Below are positions 51,092 through 59,861 of a stretch of DNA of 64,000 nt, piece by piece (position 1 is the stretch's first letter; each line of letters starts with the position of its first letter). The position numbers were made by a program, and so were the translations under genes. The stretch comes from Eubacterium sp. AF22-8LB. GTDB taxonomy: Bacteria; Bacillota_I; Bacilli_A; Erysipelotrichales; Erysipelotrichaceae. The stretch spans positions 1 through 64,000 of the forward strand of contig NZ_QRVI01000008.1 in the NCBI RefSeq assembly GCF_003458715.1, read 5' to 3'. A model generated the notes under the pieces. The model was not told the DNA's origin, made no database searches, and saw only the letters and a program-made list of their open reading frames with translations.

Positions 51092-52630
51092 TTATTTTTT
51101 TAAAGATGGGTTCCAGTGTTCGTTTGGTTCTAATCCTAAGAAGTCACAAACTGTTGCTGCAACGTTAGACAATCCTAAATCATCGCCTTCTTTTAATTCA
51201 CATTCAGCATTATAAACAATGAATGGAACTGGTGCTAAAGTATGGCTTGTCTTGCTTTCGTCATCTGCATTACCGTGGTCAGCTGTTACTAATAAAATAC
51301 CATTTACTTTATTAACAGATTCAATAACACGTGCAAGTTCTAAGTCTACTGATTCAACACCAATGATAGTTGCTGGTAAGCTTCCAGTGTGACCAACCAT
51401 GTCACCGTTTGGATAGTTTGTACGGATAAAATCATAGTTTCCACTTTCAATTGCTTCACATAATTTATCTGTGATTTCAGCAGCCTTCATCCAAGGTCTT
51501 TGTTCAAATGGAACAACATCACTTGGAATTTCTACATAAGTTTCTAAAGACTCATCAAATTTTTCTGAACGGTTACCATTCCAGAAATAAGTAACGTGTC
51601 CATATTTTTGTGTTTCACTAATTGCATATTCACGTACACCATGTTTACATAACTCTTCAGTCAAAGTGTATTTAATTTTTGGTGGTTCAGTTAAATAGTT
51701 CTTTGGAATTTGTAAGTCTGCATCATATTGTAACATACCTGCAAATTTAACGTTTGGAACTTTAACACGGTCAAATTTATCAAATGAAGCATCTCCATCA
51801 AATGCTAAAGAGATTTCTTGAGCACGGTCTCCACGGAAGTTGAATAATACTACGCTATCACCATCATCGATAGTTCCAACTGGCGCACCATCTTTTGCGA
51901 TAACAAATCCTGGAAGATCTTGGTCAACAACATTTAATTCTTTACGATAAGTTTCAATAGCTTCTGTAGTTGAAGCAAATTGTCTTCCTTCACCCATTAC
52001 ATGAATTTTCCATCCACGTTCTACCATAGACCAGTCAGCTTCATAACGGTCCATTGTGATTTGCATACGTCCACCACCACTAGCGATGCATGCATGGAAG
52101 TTATCATCATTTAATTCTGCCATAAATGATTCAATATCATTTACATATTCTAAAGCTGAAGTTGCAGGAACATCACGTCCATCAAGTAAAGCATGAATAC
52201 GTACTTCTTTAATACCTTCGTTTTTAGCTTCTTTAATCAAAGCCTTTAAGTGAGAAATGTTTGAGTGTACGTTTCCATCACTTAAAAGACCGATGAAATG
52301 CATTTTGCTGTTTTTTGCATTTTCAGCTAATTCTTTCCAAGTTTTAGAATTGAAGATTTCTCCAGACTCAATATTTTCGTTTACTAACTTAGCTCCTTGA
52401 GAGTAAATTTGTCCACAACCTAATGCATTGTGACCAACTTCTGAGTTACCCATATCTGAATCCGTAGGTAGTCCTACTGCAAGTCCATGAGCACGAAGTT
52501 GTGTATGTGGACATTCTGCCCACAATTTATCAAGTGTTGGTTTATTGGCTAACGCAACAGCATTGTTCTTCTTGTCTTCACGAATACCAATACCGTCCAT
52601 AACAACCAAAATTACTGGTCTTTTTTCCAT
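51092..52630 (-). CDS. gpmI: 2,3-bisphosphoglycerate-independent phosphoglycerate mutase
   Basis: Interconverts 3- and 2-phosphoglycerate in glycolysis; a manganese-dependent enzyme of 512 residues in the alkaline phosphatase superfamily. The nucleophile is Ser63 in DSDMGNSEVGHNALG. Metal ligands are in VVMDGIGI at the start and VTADHGNADD near the end. The gene stands alone with GGAGG before the ATG. The enolase gene at the window end covers the next glycolytic step, but is not in the same unit. Confidence 0.97.
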   Translation of the reverse strand: MEKRPVILVVMDGIGIREDKKNNAVALANKPTLDKLWAECPHTQLRAHGLAVGLPTDSDMGNSEVGHNALGCGQIYSQGAKLVNENIESGEIFNSKTWKELAENAKNSKMHFIGLLSDGNVHSNISHLKALIKEAKNEGIKEVRIHALLDGRDVPATSALEYVNDIESFMAELNDDNFHACIASGGGRMQITMDRYEADWSMVERGWKIHVMGEGRQFASTTEAIETYRKELNVVDQDLPGFVIAKDGAPVGTIDDGDSVVLFNFRGDRAQEISLAFDGDASFDKFDRVKVPNVKFAGMLQYDADLQIPKNYLTEPPKIKYTLTEELCKHGVREYAISETQKYGHVTYFWNGNRSEKFDESLETYVEIPSDVVPFEQRPWMKAAEITDKLCEAIESGNYDFIRTNYPNGDMVGHTGSLPATIIGVESVDLELARVIESVNKVNGILLVTADHGNADDESKTSHTLAPVPFIVYNAECELKEGDDLGLSNVAATVCDFLGLEPNEHWNPSLKK

Positions 52631-52720
52631 TGTATTTTTCCTCCATTAATCGATAATAATATAACACTAACTAGGCCTTTTTTCAATGAACTCGTCTCAA
52701 CAAATGAAATTTTTCACAAA

Positions 52721-52745
52721 AAGAAAAAAGCCGATTAACGGCTTT
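52721..52745 (-). terminator. Terminator of the lysine ABC operon
   Basis: AAAGCCG and CGGCTTT (52745-52739 / 52733-52727) pair around TTAAT and end in TTTTTTC on the minus strand. It overlaps the ATPase stop. Confidence 0.85.
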
Positions 52746-53472
52746 GATAACGAGATAAAAACTGTTGTGTTCTTTCCTGTTGAGGACGTTCAAATAATTG
52801 TTCAGGCGTTCCCTGTTCAGCAATAACACCTTTATCCATAAAAATAACACGATCACTAACTTCTCTGGCAAACTGCATTTCATGTGTCACAATAACCATT
52901 GTTAAACCTTCATCAGCTAACTTTTTCATTACATCTAAAACATCGCCAACCATTTCTGGGTCTAATGCACTTGTTGGCTCATCAAACAATAACACTTCAG
53001 GATCCATACATAGAGCACGCGCAATCGCAACACGCTGTTTTTGTCCACCAGATAATTTTGTACTAGGTTTATTCGCAAATTCTTTCATTCCTACTTCATC
53101 TAAGAATTTTAAAGCCGTAGCCTTTGCTTCTTCTTTGGACTTCTTCAAGACACGAATCTGCCCTAACATACAGTTTTCTAATACAGTCAAATTATTGAAT
53201 AAATTAAAGCTTTGAAACACCATCCCAACCTTAGAACGATATTCATTGACATCCATTTGACCACTTAGAATGTCTTTGCCATGATATAAAACATGGCCTC
53301 CATCCATTCTTTCTAATAAGTTTACACATCTTAACATTGTACTCTTACCAGATCCACTTGACCCAATAATCGTAACCACTTCTCCTTTATGAATATCGAA
53401 ATCTACATCGTTCAATACTTTAAGATTTCCAAAATGTTTCTGGAGATGTTGAATTTGAATAATTGTTTCCAT
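52735..53472 (-). CDS. Polar amino acid ABC transporter ATP-binding protein (lysine system)
   Basis: GlnQ-type ATPase of 245 residues. Walker A GSSGSGKSTM, Q-loop FQSFNLF, signature LSGGQKQRVAIARAL, Walker B LLFDEPTSALDPE and switch His in IVTHEMQFA. The EMxFA after the His is typical of amino-acid importers. It lies 11 nt after the permease. The lysine riboswitch upstream of the operon points to lysine. Confidence 0.93.
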   Translation of the reverse strand: METIIQIQHLQKHFGNLKVLNDVDFDIHKGEVVTIIGSSGSGKSTMLRCVNLLERMDGGHVLYHGKDILSGQMDVNEYRSKVGMVFQSFNLFNNLTVLENCMLGQIRVLKKSKEEAKATALKFLDEVGMKEFANKPSTKLSGGQKQRVAIARALCMDPEVLLFDEPTSALDPEMVGDVLDVMKKLADEGLTMVIVTHEMQFAREVSDRVIFMDKGVIAEQGTPEQLFERPQQERTQQFLSRYQSR

Positions 53473-53483
53473 AAACGCGCCTC

Positions 53484-54206
53484 CTAACTACAGAAATCTT
53501 TCATGCTGCTTTCGCTATCCATTCTTTTTTCAAGATAATTCAATAAGAAAGAAGCAAGTGTTGTTAAAATTAAATATAAAACTGCTGAAACCATAAACGT
53601 TTCAATATAACGATAGTTACTTCCTGCTACAGATGTTGTCTGGAAGTACAATTCAGTTACCGTAATAACATTCAACATTGAACTATCCTTGATATTTACA
53701 ATCAATTGGTTTCCAATAGAAGGAAATGAATTTTTAATGGCCTGAGGAAATACAACATACATCAAAGTTTGCGTCGTTGTCATACCTAAAGACATCGCAG
53801 CTTCATTTTGCCCTTTATCCACAGACTGAATTCCAGAACGAATAATTTCAGCCATATAAGCGCCTGTATTGATTGAAATAATAATCAAACCTGCTGTAAT
53901 CGGAGTCCATCCAATCATAGGTTTTCCTAAATAGTAAATAAACATAGCTTGAACCATCATTGGTGTACCTCTGAACACCCAAATATACAATCCCGTAATG
54001 ATTCTACCTATTCTTTTTAAAACTTTAATACCCGTTGAATCATATTCATTGATTTCAATCGCACGAATGCCGCCGACTAATAAGCCGACGACAAATCCTG
54101 CAAACGTACCAACAAATGCGAACAACAAAGTCATCTCAATTCCATATTGGAAAAGAGGCAAGTTATGAACAAATATGTTCCAAGCTTTCGCAATATCAAT
54201 ACGCAT
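53484..54206 (-). CDS. Polar amino acid ABC transporter permease (lysine system)
   Basis: A HisM/GlnP-family permease of 240 residues with about five hydrophobic segments. The first is near 20-42, and the EAA-like coupling loop NEAAMSLGMTTTQTLMYVVFP interacts with the ATPase. YIWVFRGTPMMVQ is also a family signature. It starts 2 nt after the binding-protein gene and probably works as a homodimer. Substrate assignment rests on the riboswitch. Confidence 0.93.
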   Translation of the reverse strand: MRIDIAKAWNIFVHNLPLFQYGIEMTLLFAFVGTFAGFVVGLLVGGIRAIEINEYDSTGIKVLKRIGRIITGLYIWVFRGTPMMVQAMFIYYLGKPMIGWTPITAGLIIISINTGAYMAEIIRSGIQSVDKGQNEAAMSLGMTTTQTLMYVVFPQAIKNSFPSIGNQLIVNIKDSSMLNVITVTELYFQTTSVAGSNYRYIETFMVSAVLYLILTTLASFLLNYLEKRMDSESSMKDFCS

Positions 54207-54208
54207 AA

Positions 54209-55039
54209 TTAATCCTCTGTTGGTTGGTTTTCTACTGCATGTTCCATCATTTCTTCACGTTCTTCATCTGTAATACTATCTAATGCTTTTTGAACTTTCT
54301 TGAAGAATTTAGAATCACGAGAACCTTCTTTTAATGCGATTGAAACTGTTGTATCACAATCAAATCCATGTCCATCTGCGAATTGAACGACTGTTAAGTC
54401 TGGGTTTGCTTCTACAACACCTTTGGCAACTGCCATTTCAGCAGTAATTCCATCCACTTCGTGTTGTTGTAAAGCCAATACCATTTCAGGATAAGTAGCC
54501 TTTGGTGTTACGTGATTTACACCTTTAATTTGATCAATAACTGAATCATAGTTTGTTGATTTTTGACCAACAATGTTTTTTCCAGTAAATTGTTGAATAT
54601 CTGTATATCCAGCTTCTTCACCATCTTTACGAACAATCATGATCATTCCCTTTGAATCATAATATGGAGTTGTAAAGTCAGCACCTTCTTCACGTGTTTT
54701 ATCTTTAGTCATACCAGCGATAATCGCATCGATTTCATCACCCTCTAAAGCTGGAATCAATCCATCCCATGCAGTTTTCTTAATGACTAATTTTTTTCCT
54801 AATTTTTTCGCAATCTTTTTTGCGATTTGAACATCATATCCATCCGCATATCCAGATTTTCCTAATTTTACAGAAGTATCTGTTTTTTCAGATGTTTGCC
54901 AGTTAAATGGAGCATATGCACATTCCATTCCTACGACAAATGTGTCCTTATCTTCTGATGTTGTAGCTGTGTTTGATCCACATCCTGTTAGTGCAAAAGC
55001 ACATACCATGGCAGATGCCATTAATTTTTTAAAGTTCAT
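54209..55039 (-). CDS. Amino acid ABC transporter substrate-binding lipoprotein (lysine system)
   Basis: A solute-binding lipoprotein of 276 residues. The lipobox is ALTGCG (Cys about 20). The SBP_bac_3 fold has VGMECAYAPFNWQ at the start, GYDVQIAKKIAKKLGKK and DAIIAGMTKDKTREE, with Arg and Asp residues that in family members grip the amino-acid backbone. It is the first gene of the operon behind a lysine riboswitch, with GGAGAAAAAG before the ATG. Confidence 0.93.
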   Translation of the reverse strand: MNFKKLMASAMVCAFALTGCGSNTATTSEDKDTFVVGMECAYAPFNWQTSEKTDTSVKLGKSGYADGYDVQIAKKIAKKLGKKLVIKKTAWDGLIPALEGDEIDAIIAGMTKDKTREEGADFTTPYYDSKGMIMIVRKDGEEAGYTDIQQFTGKNIVGQKSTNYDSVIDQIKGVNHVTPKATYPEMVLALQQHEVDGITAEMAVAKGVVEANPDLTVVQFADGHGFDCDTTVSIALKEGSRDSKFFKKVQKALDSITDEEREEMMEHAVENQPTED

Positions 55040-55075
55040 ATTTCTTTTTCTCCTTCTCTAATCGGCAAAGAATAG

Positions 55076-55104
55076 AAAAAAGCTATGCGACATACCACAT
55101 AGCT
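55076..55104 (-). terminator. Attenuator terminator of the lysine riboswitch
   Basis: AGCTATG (55104-55098, minus strand) pairs with CATAGCT (55087-55081) and is followed by TTTTTTC, 37 nt before the coding start. Confidence 0.85.
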
Positions 55105-55122
55105 AAAAAATATCTCATTAAC

Positions 55123-55290
55123 TATAAGATAACGCCTCTTCCTGACGAAGGAGTGTTATAAGTATTCCTTATAACCCCAAGAAATAAAATTGCCATTTTA
55201 CTTCTTTCGGCATTGGTTACCTTTCAAGCACTTCACAGTCTGCCAACTCCATACTCTACTCTGATGCAATGCTGCCTCTATCTTTACTCG
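55123..55290 (-). promoter_or_regulatory. Lysine riboswitch aptamer (L-box)
   Basis: Read on the minus strand the conserved blocks occur in order: AAGATAGAGGCAGC, AGAGTA, TTGGCAGAC/TGTGAA, TTGAAAGGTAACC, AATGCCGAAAG, and a closing GGCGTTATCTT that pairs with the 5' AAGATA (P1). They match the L-box of Bacillus lysC closely. The length, about 170 nt, is also right. Lysine binding would favour the following terminator. Confidence 0.87.
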
Positions 55291-55308
55291 ATTCACTTTA
55301 TAGTGCTT

Positions 55309-55336
55309 ATTATACTCAACATATACATAGTGTCAA
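55309..55336 (-). promoter_or_regulatory. Promoter of the lysine ABC operon
   Basis: Perfect TTGACA (55336-55331), 16-nt spacer and perfect TATAAT (55314-55309), about 15 nt before the aptamer. Confidence 0.9.
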
Positions 55337-55503
55337 GAAAAAAATTACATTTTTTCATAAACTTGTAAATATTTTCACAGTTTCTTTAAGCTTCCTTTAA
55401 GTTTTTAGGATTATCCTTTAATCAGAAATAAACAGAAATCAACCCAATACATATAACCCTTTCCTATAATCAGTCTGTTTATTTCATATATTCCTATTTC
55501 TTT
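55337..55503. other. Intergenic sequence without a gene
   Basis: A/T-rich sequence between the lysine promoter and a plus-strand terminator. No open frame with an SD is seen. It could be the body of a small plus-strand RNA ending at 55537, but I see no convincing promoter. Confidence 0.3.
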
Positions 55504-55537
55504 GGTGAGTCACATAATTAGACTCACCCCTTTTTTT
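55504..55537 (+). terminator. Orphan plus-strand terminator
   Basis: GGTGAGTC (55504-55511) pairs with GACTCACC (55521-55528), then CCTTTTTTT. No plus-strand gene lies upstream within several kb. Confidence 0.7.
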
Positions 55538-55545
55538 GTCCAAAG

Positions 55546-55570
55546 AAAAAGAATGTACTTATGTACATCC
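55546..55570 (-). terminator. Terminator of the OppA-like gene
   Basis: GGATGTAC (55570-55563, minus strand) pairs with GTACATTC (55558-55551, one G-U pair), followed by TTTTTC. Confidence 0.75.
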
Positions 55571-57265
55571 TTAATCTAACGTAGCTGTATCCATTGCTTG
55601 TGACCAGTTATGAATTGGACCTGTCTTCATATTCTTAACACGCTTGTTATATAAATTGAAGTTCTGGTTTCCATACAATGCTAAATATGGCAATAAATCA
55701 TTTTCCTTAATCATAACCTGTTTGTAAAGCTCTGTTGATTTTGCTTCATCTGTTGTATACATTGCTTCATTCAATAATGAATCCAATTCACTATCTGATA
55801 GTCTTGCATAATTATTTACATCGCCTGTTTTCAACATGGAATTTAAATCTGTATTAGCTACACCAGTAAAACTCATCGCAAGACAACTCATTTCCCATTC
55901 GCCTAACGCACTATCATCTGTTGTTTTTGACAATAATGAGTTAAATTCTAGAATTGTCTGTTTTAAATCGACACCAATATCTTTATAAGTCTTTTCAATC
56001 ATAGGAATCAAAGTTTCTAATGAACTAGAACCTTCCGCAATCATGAAGCGAACACTTAATTTTTGTCCATCTTTATAGCGATAGCCATCATCTGCCATTT
56101 TCCATCCAGCTTCATCTAAGATTTGATTTGCCTTATCTTCATTAAATTCATAAGTTTCAAGGCCATCCAAAGCCTCTTCGCCACGAATATAAGTTCCTAA
56201 ATCTGCACTTGCTGGGTTTGCAAATACAGCTGGTACAAAGGCAAGTTTTTCTTTTTTTGCTTCTTTACTAGCTTTTTCCCAAGAGAAGAAACTATCGACA
56301 AAACCTTGACGATCAATCGCATACGCTAAAGCCTTACGTACCGCAGGATCTGCTGTAGGACCTTTTGCACAGTTAAAGTATACATAACCCTCTGATGCAC
56401 GTGGATATGTGTTAAATGTCAAATTATCATCTAAACTGACTTGACCAATCTTAGTTGGGTCAGCACTCTCAGGTAAATAATCTACATTTCTCTTTTGAAG
56501 TTCATTTAACTCAGTAGAAGTACTGCACACCTTGATAATAACCTTATCAATTGAGTATTCTCCTTTTTTAGCTTTAAAGTTCTCATTTCGAACAAAGCTA
56601 GCACCTGTCGCCTTTGAATATTTATTCAATTTATAAGCTCCACTACCAATCGGATTAGAAGTATCCTTTTCAATTTTAGATATATGTCCCTTTTTGTATT
56701 TATACTGTGTATCCGAACAAATAGCACGAGTACCAAAAGTAGTTACTGCATCAATTCTTGGCTGTGTCATATGGAAAACAACCGTATAATCATCTGGTGT
56801 CTCAATTCCACTTAATTCTGTGGCATCTCCATCGTGATATTCCTTATAACCTTCAATATTTTCGACATCACTCGAAAATCTTCCTGTATAGCTAGGATCC
56901 GCCAACACTGTAAATGAATATTTTACATCACTAGATGTAAGCTTAGATCCATCGGAAAACTTAATACCTTTGTTCAACTTAAAAGTAACCGTTTTTCCAT
57001 CATCACTAATTGTAGGAAGTTCCTTAGCCAAAACCGGCTGTAATTCTTCATTTTCATCATACTGAAGCATCGATTGATAAATCAAATTGATCGCATAAGC
57101 ATCATATGCACTTTCATAATATAGTGGTGAAAATACACCATTCATCTGTGCATTGATTCCAACGGTCAAAACGTTATTCGAATTATCACCTGATGAAGAT
57201 GAACATCCCACTAAGCTAGCAGCCATCATTGCTGCTAATCCTGTCTTCATAATCTTATTGTTCAT
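55571..57265 (-). CDS. Orphan oligopeptide/solute-binding lipoprotein (SBP_bac_5)
   Basis: A binding lipoprotein of 564 residues for an Opp/Dpp-type importer. The lipobox is SLVGCSS (Cys about 21). SBP_bac_5 marks include LVYDENE-like LQYDENEELQPVLAKELP, FKLNKGIKFSDGSKLTSSDV, NPIGSGAYKLNKY, and ADPAVRKALAYAIDR. Family members bind oligopeptides, dipeptides or nickel. No oppBCDF genes flank it, so it must use permeases encoded elsewhere. Peptidase genes follow on its 5' side, supporting peptide use. Confidence 0.9.
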   Translation of the reverse strand: MNNKIMKTGLAAMMAASLVGCSSSSGDNSNNVLTVGINAQMNGVFSPLYYESAYDAYAINLIYQSMLQYDENEELQPVLAKELPTISDDGKTVTFKLNKGIKFSDGSKLTSSDVKYSFTVLADPSYTGRFSSDVENIEGYKEYHDGDATELSGIETPDDYTVVFHMTQPRIDAVTTFGTRAICSDTQYKYKKGHISKIEKDTSNPIGSGAYKLNKYSKATGASFVRNENFKAKKGEYSIDKVIIKVCSTSTELNELQKRNVDYLPESADPTKIGQVSLDDNLTFNTYPRASEGYVYFNCAKGPTADPAVRKALAYAIDRQGFVDSFFSWEKASKEAKKEKLAFVPAVFANPASADLGTYIRGEEALDGLETYEFNEDKANQILDEAGWKMADDGYRYKDGQKLSVRFMIAEGSSSLETLIPMIEKTYKDIGVDLKQTILEFNSLLSKTTDDSALGEWEMSCLAMSFTGVANTDLNSMLKTGDVNNYARLSDSELDSLLNEAMYTTDEAKSTELYKQVMIKENDLLPYLALYGNQNFNLYNKRVKNMKTGPIHNWSQAMDTATLD

Positions 57266-57342
57266 TCACATCACCCTCTCAATTTAAAAATATGATACAT
57301 TTCTTTCATTTTCTTTGCAAGCTATTTTCATTTAAATTTCAT

Positions 57343-59121
57343 TTATTTACAATTAATCAATTCATCAAATTCATCCACAAGCTGATCAAACTGACAAATC
57401 GCATCATGAATTGGTTGTGGACTTGTCATATCGACCCCTGCCATTTTTAATAAATCAATTGGAGACTTCGAACATCCACCCTTTAAGAAATTCAAATAGT
57501 TTTCAATATCCTCTTGATTGCCTTTTAATAGCTTTTGCGAAATGGCCATGGAAGCACAGAAACTTGTCGCATATTGATACAAATAAAAATTCATATATAG
57601 ATGTGGAATTTTTGCCCACTCTAAATCAATAGGAGCGTCCACAATCACATCTTCACCATAATAGAACGCATTTAAATCATGATTGATCTTATTCAACAAC
57701 TCCGCACTCAATGTATTGTTTTTAGCTACTTCCTCATTAATCAACATTTCAAATTCTGCAAGCATAGCCTGACGATACATCGTTCCACGATATTGTTCCA
57801 ACAAATAATTAATCAAATACGCACGCTCTTTCTTATCTGTTGTTCTTTCCAATAAATAATGCATCAATAAGGCTTCATTACATGTACTTGCGACTTCAGC
57901 CACAAAGATCTTATAATCACTATCAATAAAAGGCTGATGTTTAAAGGACATATACGAATGCATCGCATGCCCCATTTCATGTGCTAGAGTAAACTCGCTT
58001 CTTAATGTATCCGTATGATTCAACAATACAAAAGGATGACATGGCACACCACAAGAATAAGCACCTGAGCGTTTTCCTTCATTTTCATATACATCGATCC
58101 ATCGTGAATTTAAACCCTTTTCATAAGCCTCTACGTACTCTTTTCCCAATAAAGAAACAGATGCGAGTGCTTCTTGTTTTGCTGTTTCAAAAGTAATTTT
58201 CTTATCAAATTCTTTAACTAAAGGAACATATAAATCATACATATTCAATTTATCTTTATTTAAAGCTTTTTTTCGCACATTCATATATTTATGCAAAGGC
58301 GCAATATCCTTATGTACCTGTGCAATCAAATTTTTATAAACACTTGAGGGAACACCATTTTTATTTGTACTAGCCTCTAACGCATTTGAATAACCTCTTA
58401 AATCCGATTGATATTTCAACATCTTACATTGTGAATTCAATAAAGAAGCCATTGTATTTTGAACTTTTCCATAAGCTGCATACATATTTTCAAAAGCCGA
58501 CTTTCTTAATGTCTCATCAGCACTTTCTAAATAATCCACATAGCTTCCTGTTGTCAATGGTAGAACATTGCCTTTTGCATCGATAACATCTTCAAATTTT
58601 GTATCCACATCATTTAAAATATAAAATGCTCTTTCACTACTAGAAAAAATATCCTGACACCCAGCTAACAACTCTTCTTTTTCCATAGACAAGGTATATG
58701 GCTTTAATCGATAAATATCTTGAATAAATCGTTTATATCTCTTTAACCCAGGTTCCTTTTCAAAGTATGTTTCTACATCAGACAATTTTAAAAGCTCGAC
58801 TTCAAAAAAAGCTTGCTGAGAATGAATCTCTGTAACAACTATGTTTGCCTTTCCTTTTAAATCCTGATAAAAAGCGTTTGAACCATCCTGATCACTTAAT
58901 AAAGATGTATAACAATCCAGTGTATATAGCCTTTCACTTAATTCTTCATACTTTTTTAAATAAGCATATAAGCTTGATGCATCCTTCAAATGATCCTTAT
59001 ACTTTAATAGTTCCTTCGACTGTTTCTTTGCGTTCTCTAATTCTTCATAAAATACATCTAGGTTTGGATATATGTCTTCTATTTTCCATGTATTTTCAAT
59101 TAATTGTTCATTTCTTTTCAT
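57343..59121 (-). CDS. pepF: Oligoendopeptidase F
   Basis: An intracellular zinc metallopeptidase (M3B) of 592 residues, hydrolysing peptides of about 7-17 residues. The catalytic site is FTLAHEMGHAMHSYMS (HExxH) near residue 380, with the third ligand Glu in FVAEVASTCNEALL about 25 residues on. The N-terminal half has the all-helical lid typical of PepF. The ATG at 59121 follows GAGGTG by 5 nt. The gene lies between the OppA-like gene and pcp. Confidence 0.95.
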   Translation of the reverse strand: MKRNEQLIENTWKIEDIYPNLDVFYEELENAKKQSKELLKYKDHLKDASSLYAYLKKYEELSERLYTLDCYTSLLSDQDGSNAFYQDLKGKANIVVTEIHSQQAFFEVELLKLSDVETYFEKEPGLKRYKRFIQDIYRLKPYTLSMEKEELLAGCQDIFSSSERAFYILNDVDTKFEDVIDAKGNVLPLTTGSYVDYLESADETLRKSAFENMYAAYGKVQNTMASLLNSQCKMLKYQSDLRGYSNALEASTNKNGVPSSVYKNLIAQVHKDIAPLHKYMNVRKKALNKDKLNMYDLYVPLVKEFDKKITFETAKQEALASVSLLGKEYVEAYEKGLNSRWIDVYENEGKRSGAYSCGVPCHPFVLLNHTDTLRSEFTLAHEMGHAMHSYMSFKHQPFIDSDYKIFVAEVASTCNEALLMHYLLERTTDKKERAYLINYLLEQYRGTMYRQAMLAEFEMLINEEVAKNNTLSAELLNKINHDLNAFYYGEDVIVDAPIDLEWAKIPHLYMNFYLYQYATSFCASMAISQKLLKGNQEDIENYLNFLKGGCSKSPIDLLKMAGVDMTSPQPIHDAICQFDQLVDEFDELINCK

Positions 59122-59172
59122 ATACACACCTCTTTTTTTACATTTAGTGTAATCTCTTACATTTAAAAAGTC

Positions 59173-59199
59173 AAAAAAAGAAAAGAATAAATCTTTTCT
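59173..59199 (-). terminator. Terminator of the pcp operon
   Basis: AGAAAAGA (59199-59192, minus strand) pairs with TCTTTTCT (59186-59179), followed by TTTTTTG; it starts just after the pcp stop. Confidence 0.8.
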
Positions 59200-59200
59200 C

Positions 59201-59848
59201 TTAATGCGTTTCTCCAGAAACCACTTTAATATCTGTATCGCTCTCTAATATAGCTTCTACAGATAATTCAATGGCTTTGGCAATATCTTTCAAATTCATA
59301 CCAGGAGTTCCTGCTGGTTGGTTTACGGTTTGTTCTGTCGCAAAAGGCACATGCATAAAGCCGCCTTTTACACCTTTAAACTCTGTATGACAATAATGTA
59401 AAACTGAATACATCACATCATTACATACGTAAGTACCAGCTGTATAGCTTACACTTGCAGGAATTCCATTTTCCTTCATCTTTTCTACCATTCTAAATAC
59501 CGGAAGCATCGTAAAATATGCTTCTGGACCCTTCTCTACAACACTTGTTTGTAGGGGTTGATTACCTTCGTTATCGGCAATTCTAGCATTTCTAAAATTA
59601 ATCCCTACCCATTCTGGTGTAACTTGGCTTCTTCCTCCAGCTTGGCCAATACATAATACATAATCTGGTTTAGACGATTGAATTTCTTCATATACGGCAT
59701 CCGGTCCTTTTTGAAATACAGTTGGAATTTCTTTTTTGATAATCTTTGCCCCCGCAATTTCATCAGGCAATAATTTAACAGCTTCATAAGCTGGATTGAT
59801 AGTTTCTCCTCCAAATGGATCAAATCCTGTAATTAACACTTTTTTCAT
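59201..59848 (-). CDS. pcp: Pyroglutamyl-peptidase I (pyrrolidone-carboxylate peptidase)
   Basis: A cytosolic cysteine peptidase (C15) of 215 residues removing N-terminal 5-oxoproline from peptides. VLITGFDPFGGETINPAYEA is the signature start; the Glu is in VGINFRNARIADNEG, the nucleophile Cys is in YTAGTYVCNDVMYSVLH, and the catalytic His in GGFMHVPF. It is the last gene of DUF969-DUF979-pcp, a set repeated across Firmicutes. The DUF pair probably imports the peptides or 5-oxoproline. Confidence 0.97.
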   Translation of the reverse strand: MKKVLITGFDPFGGETINPAYEAVKLLPDEIAGAKIIKKEIPTVFQKGPDAVYEEIQSSKPDYVLCIGQAGGRSQVTPEWVGINFRNARIADNEGNQPLQTSVVEKGPEAYFTMLPVFRMVEKMKENGIPASVSYTAGTYVCNDVMYSVLHYCHTEFKGVKGGFMHVPFATEQTVNQPAGTPGMNLKDIAKAIELSVEAILESDTDIKVVSGETH

Positions 59849-59861
59849 AATATTTCATCTC

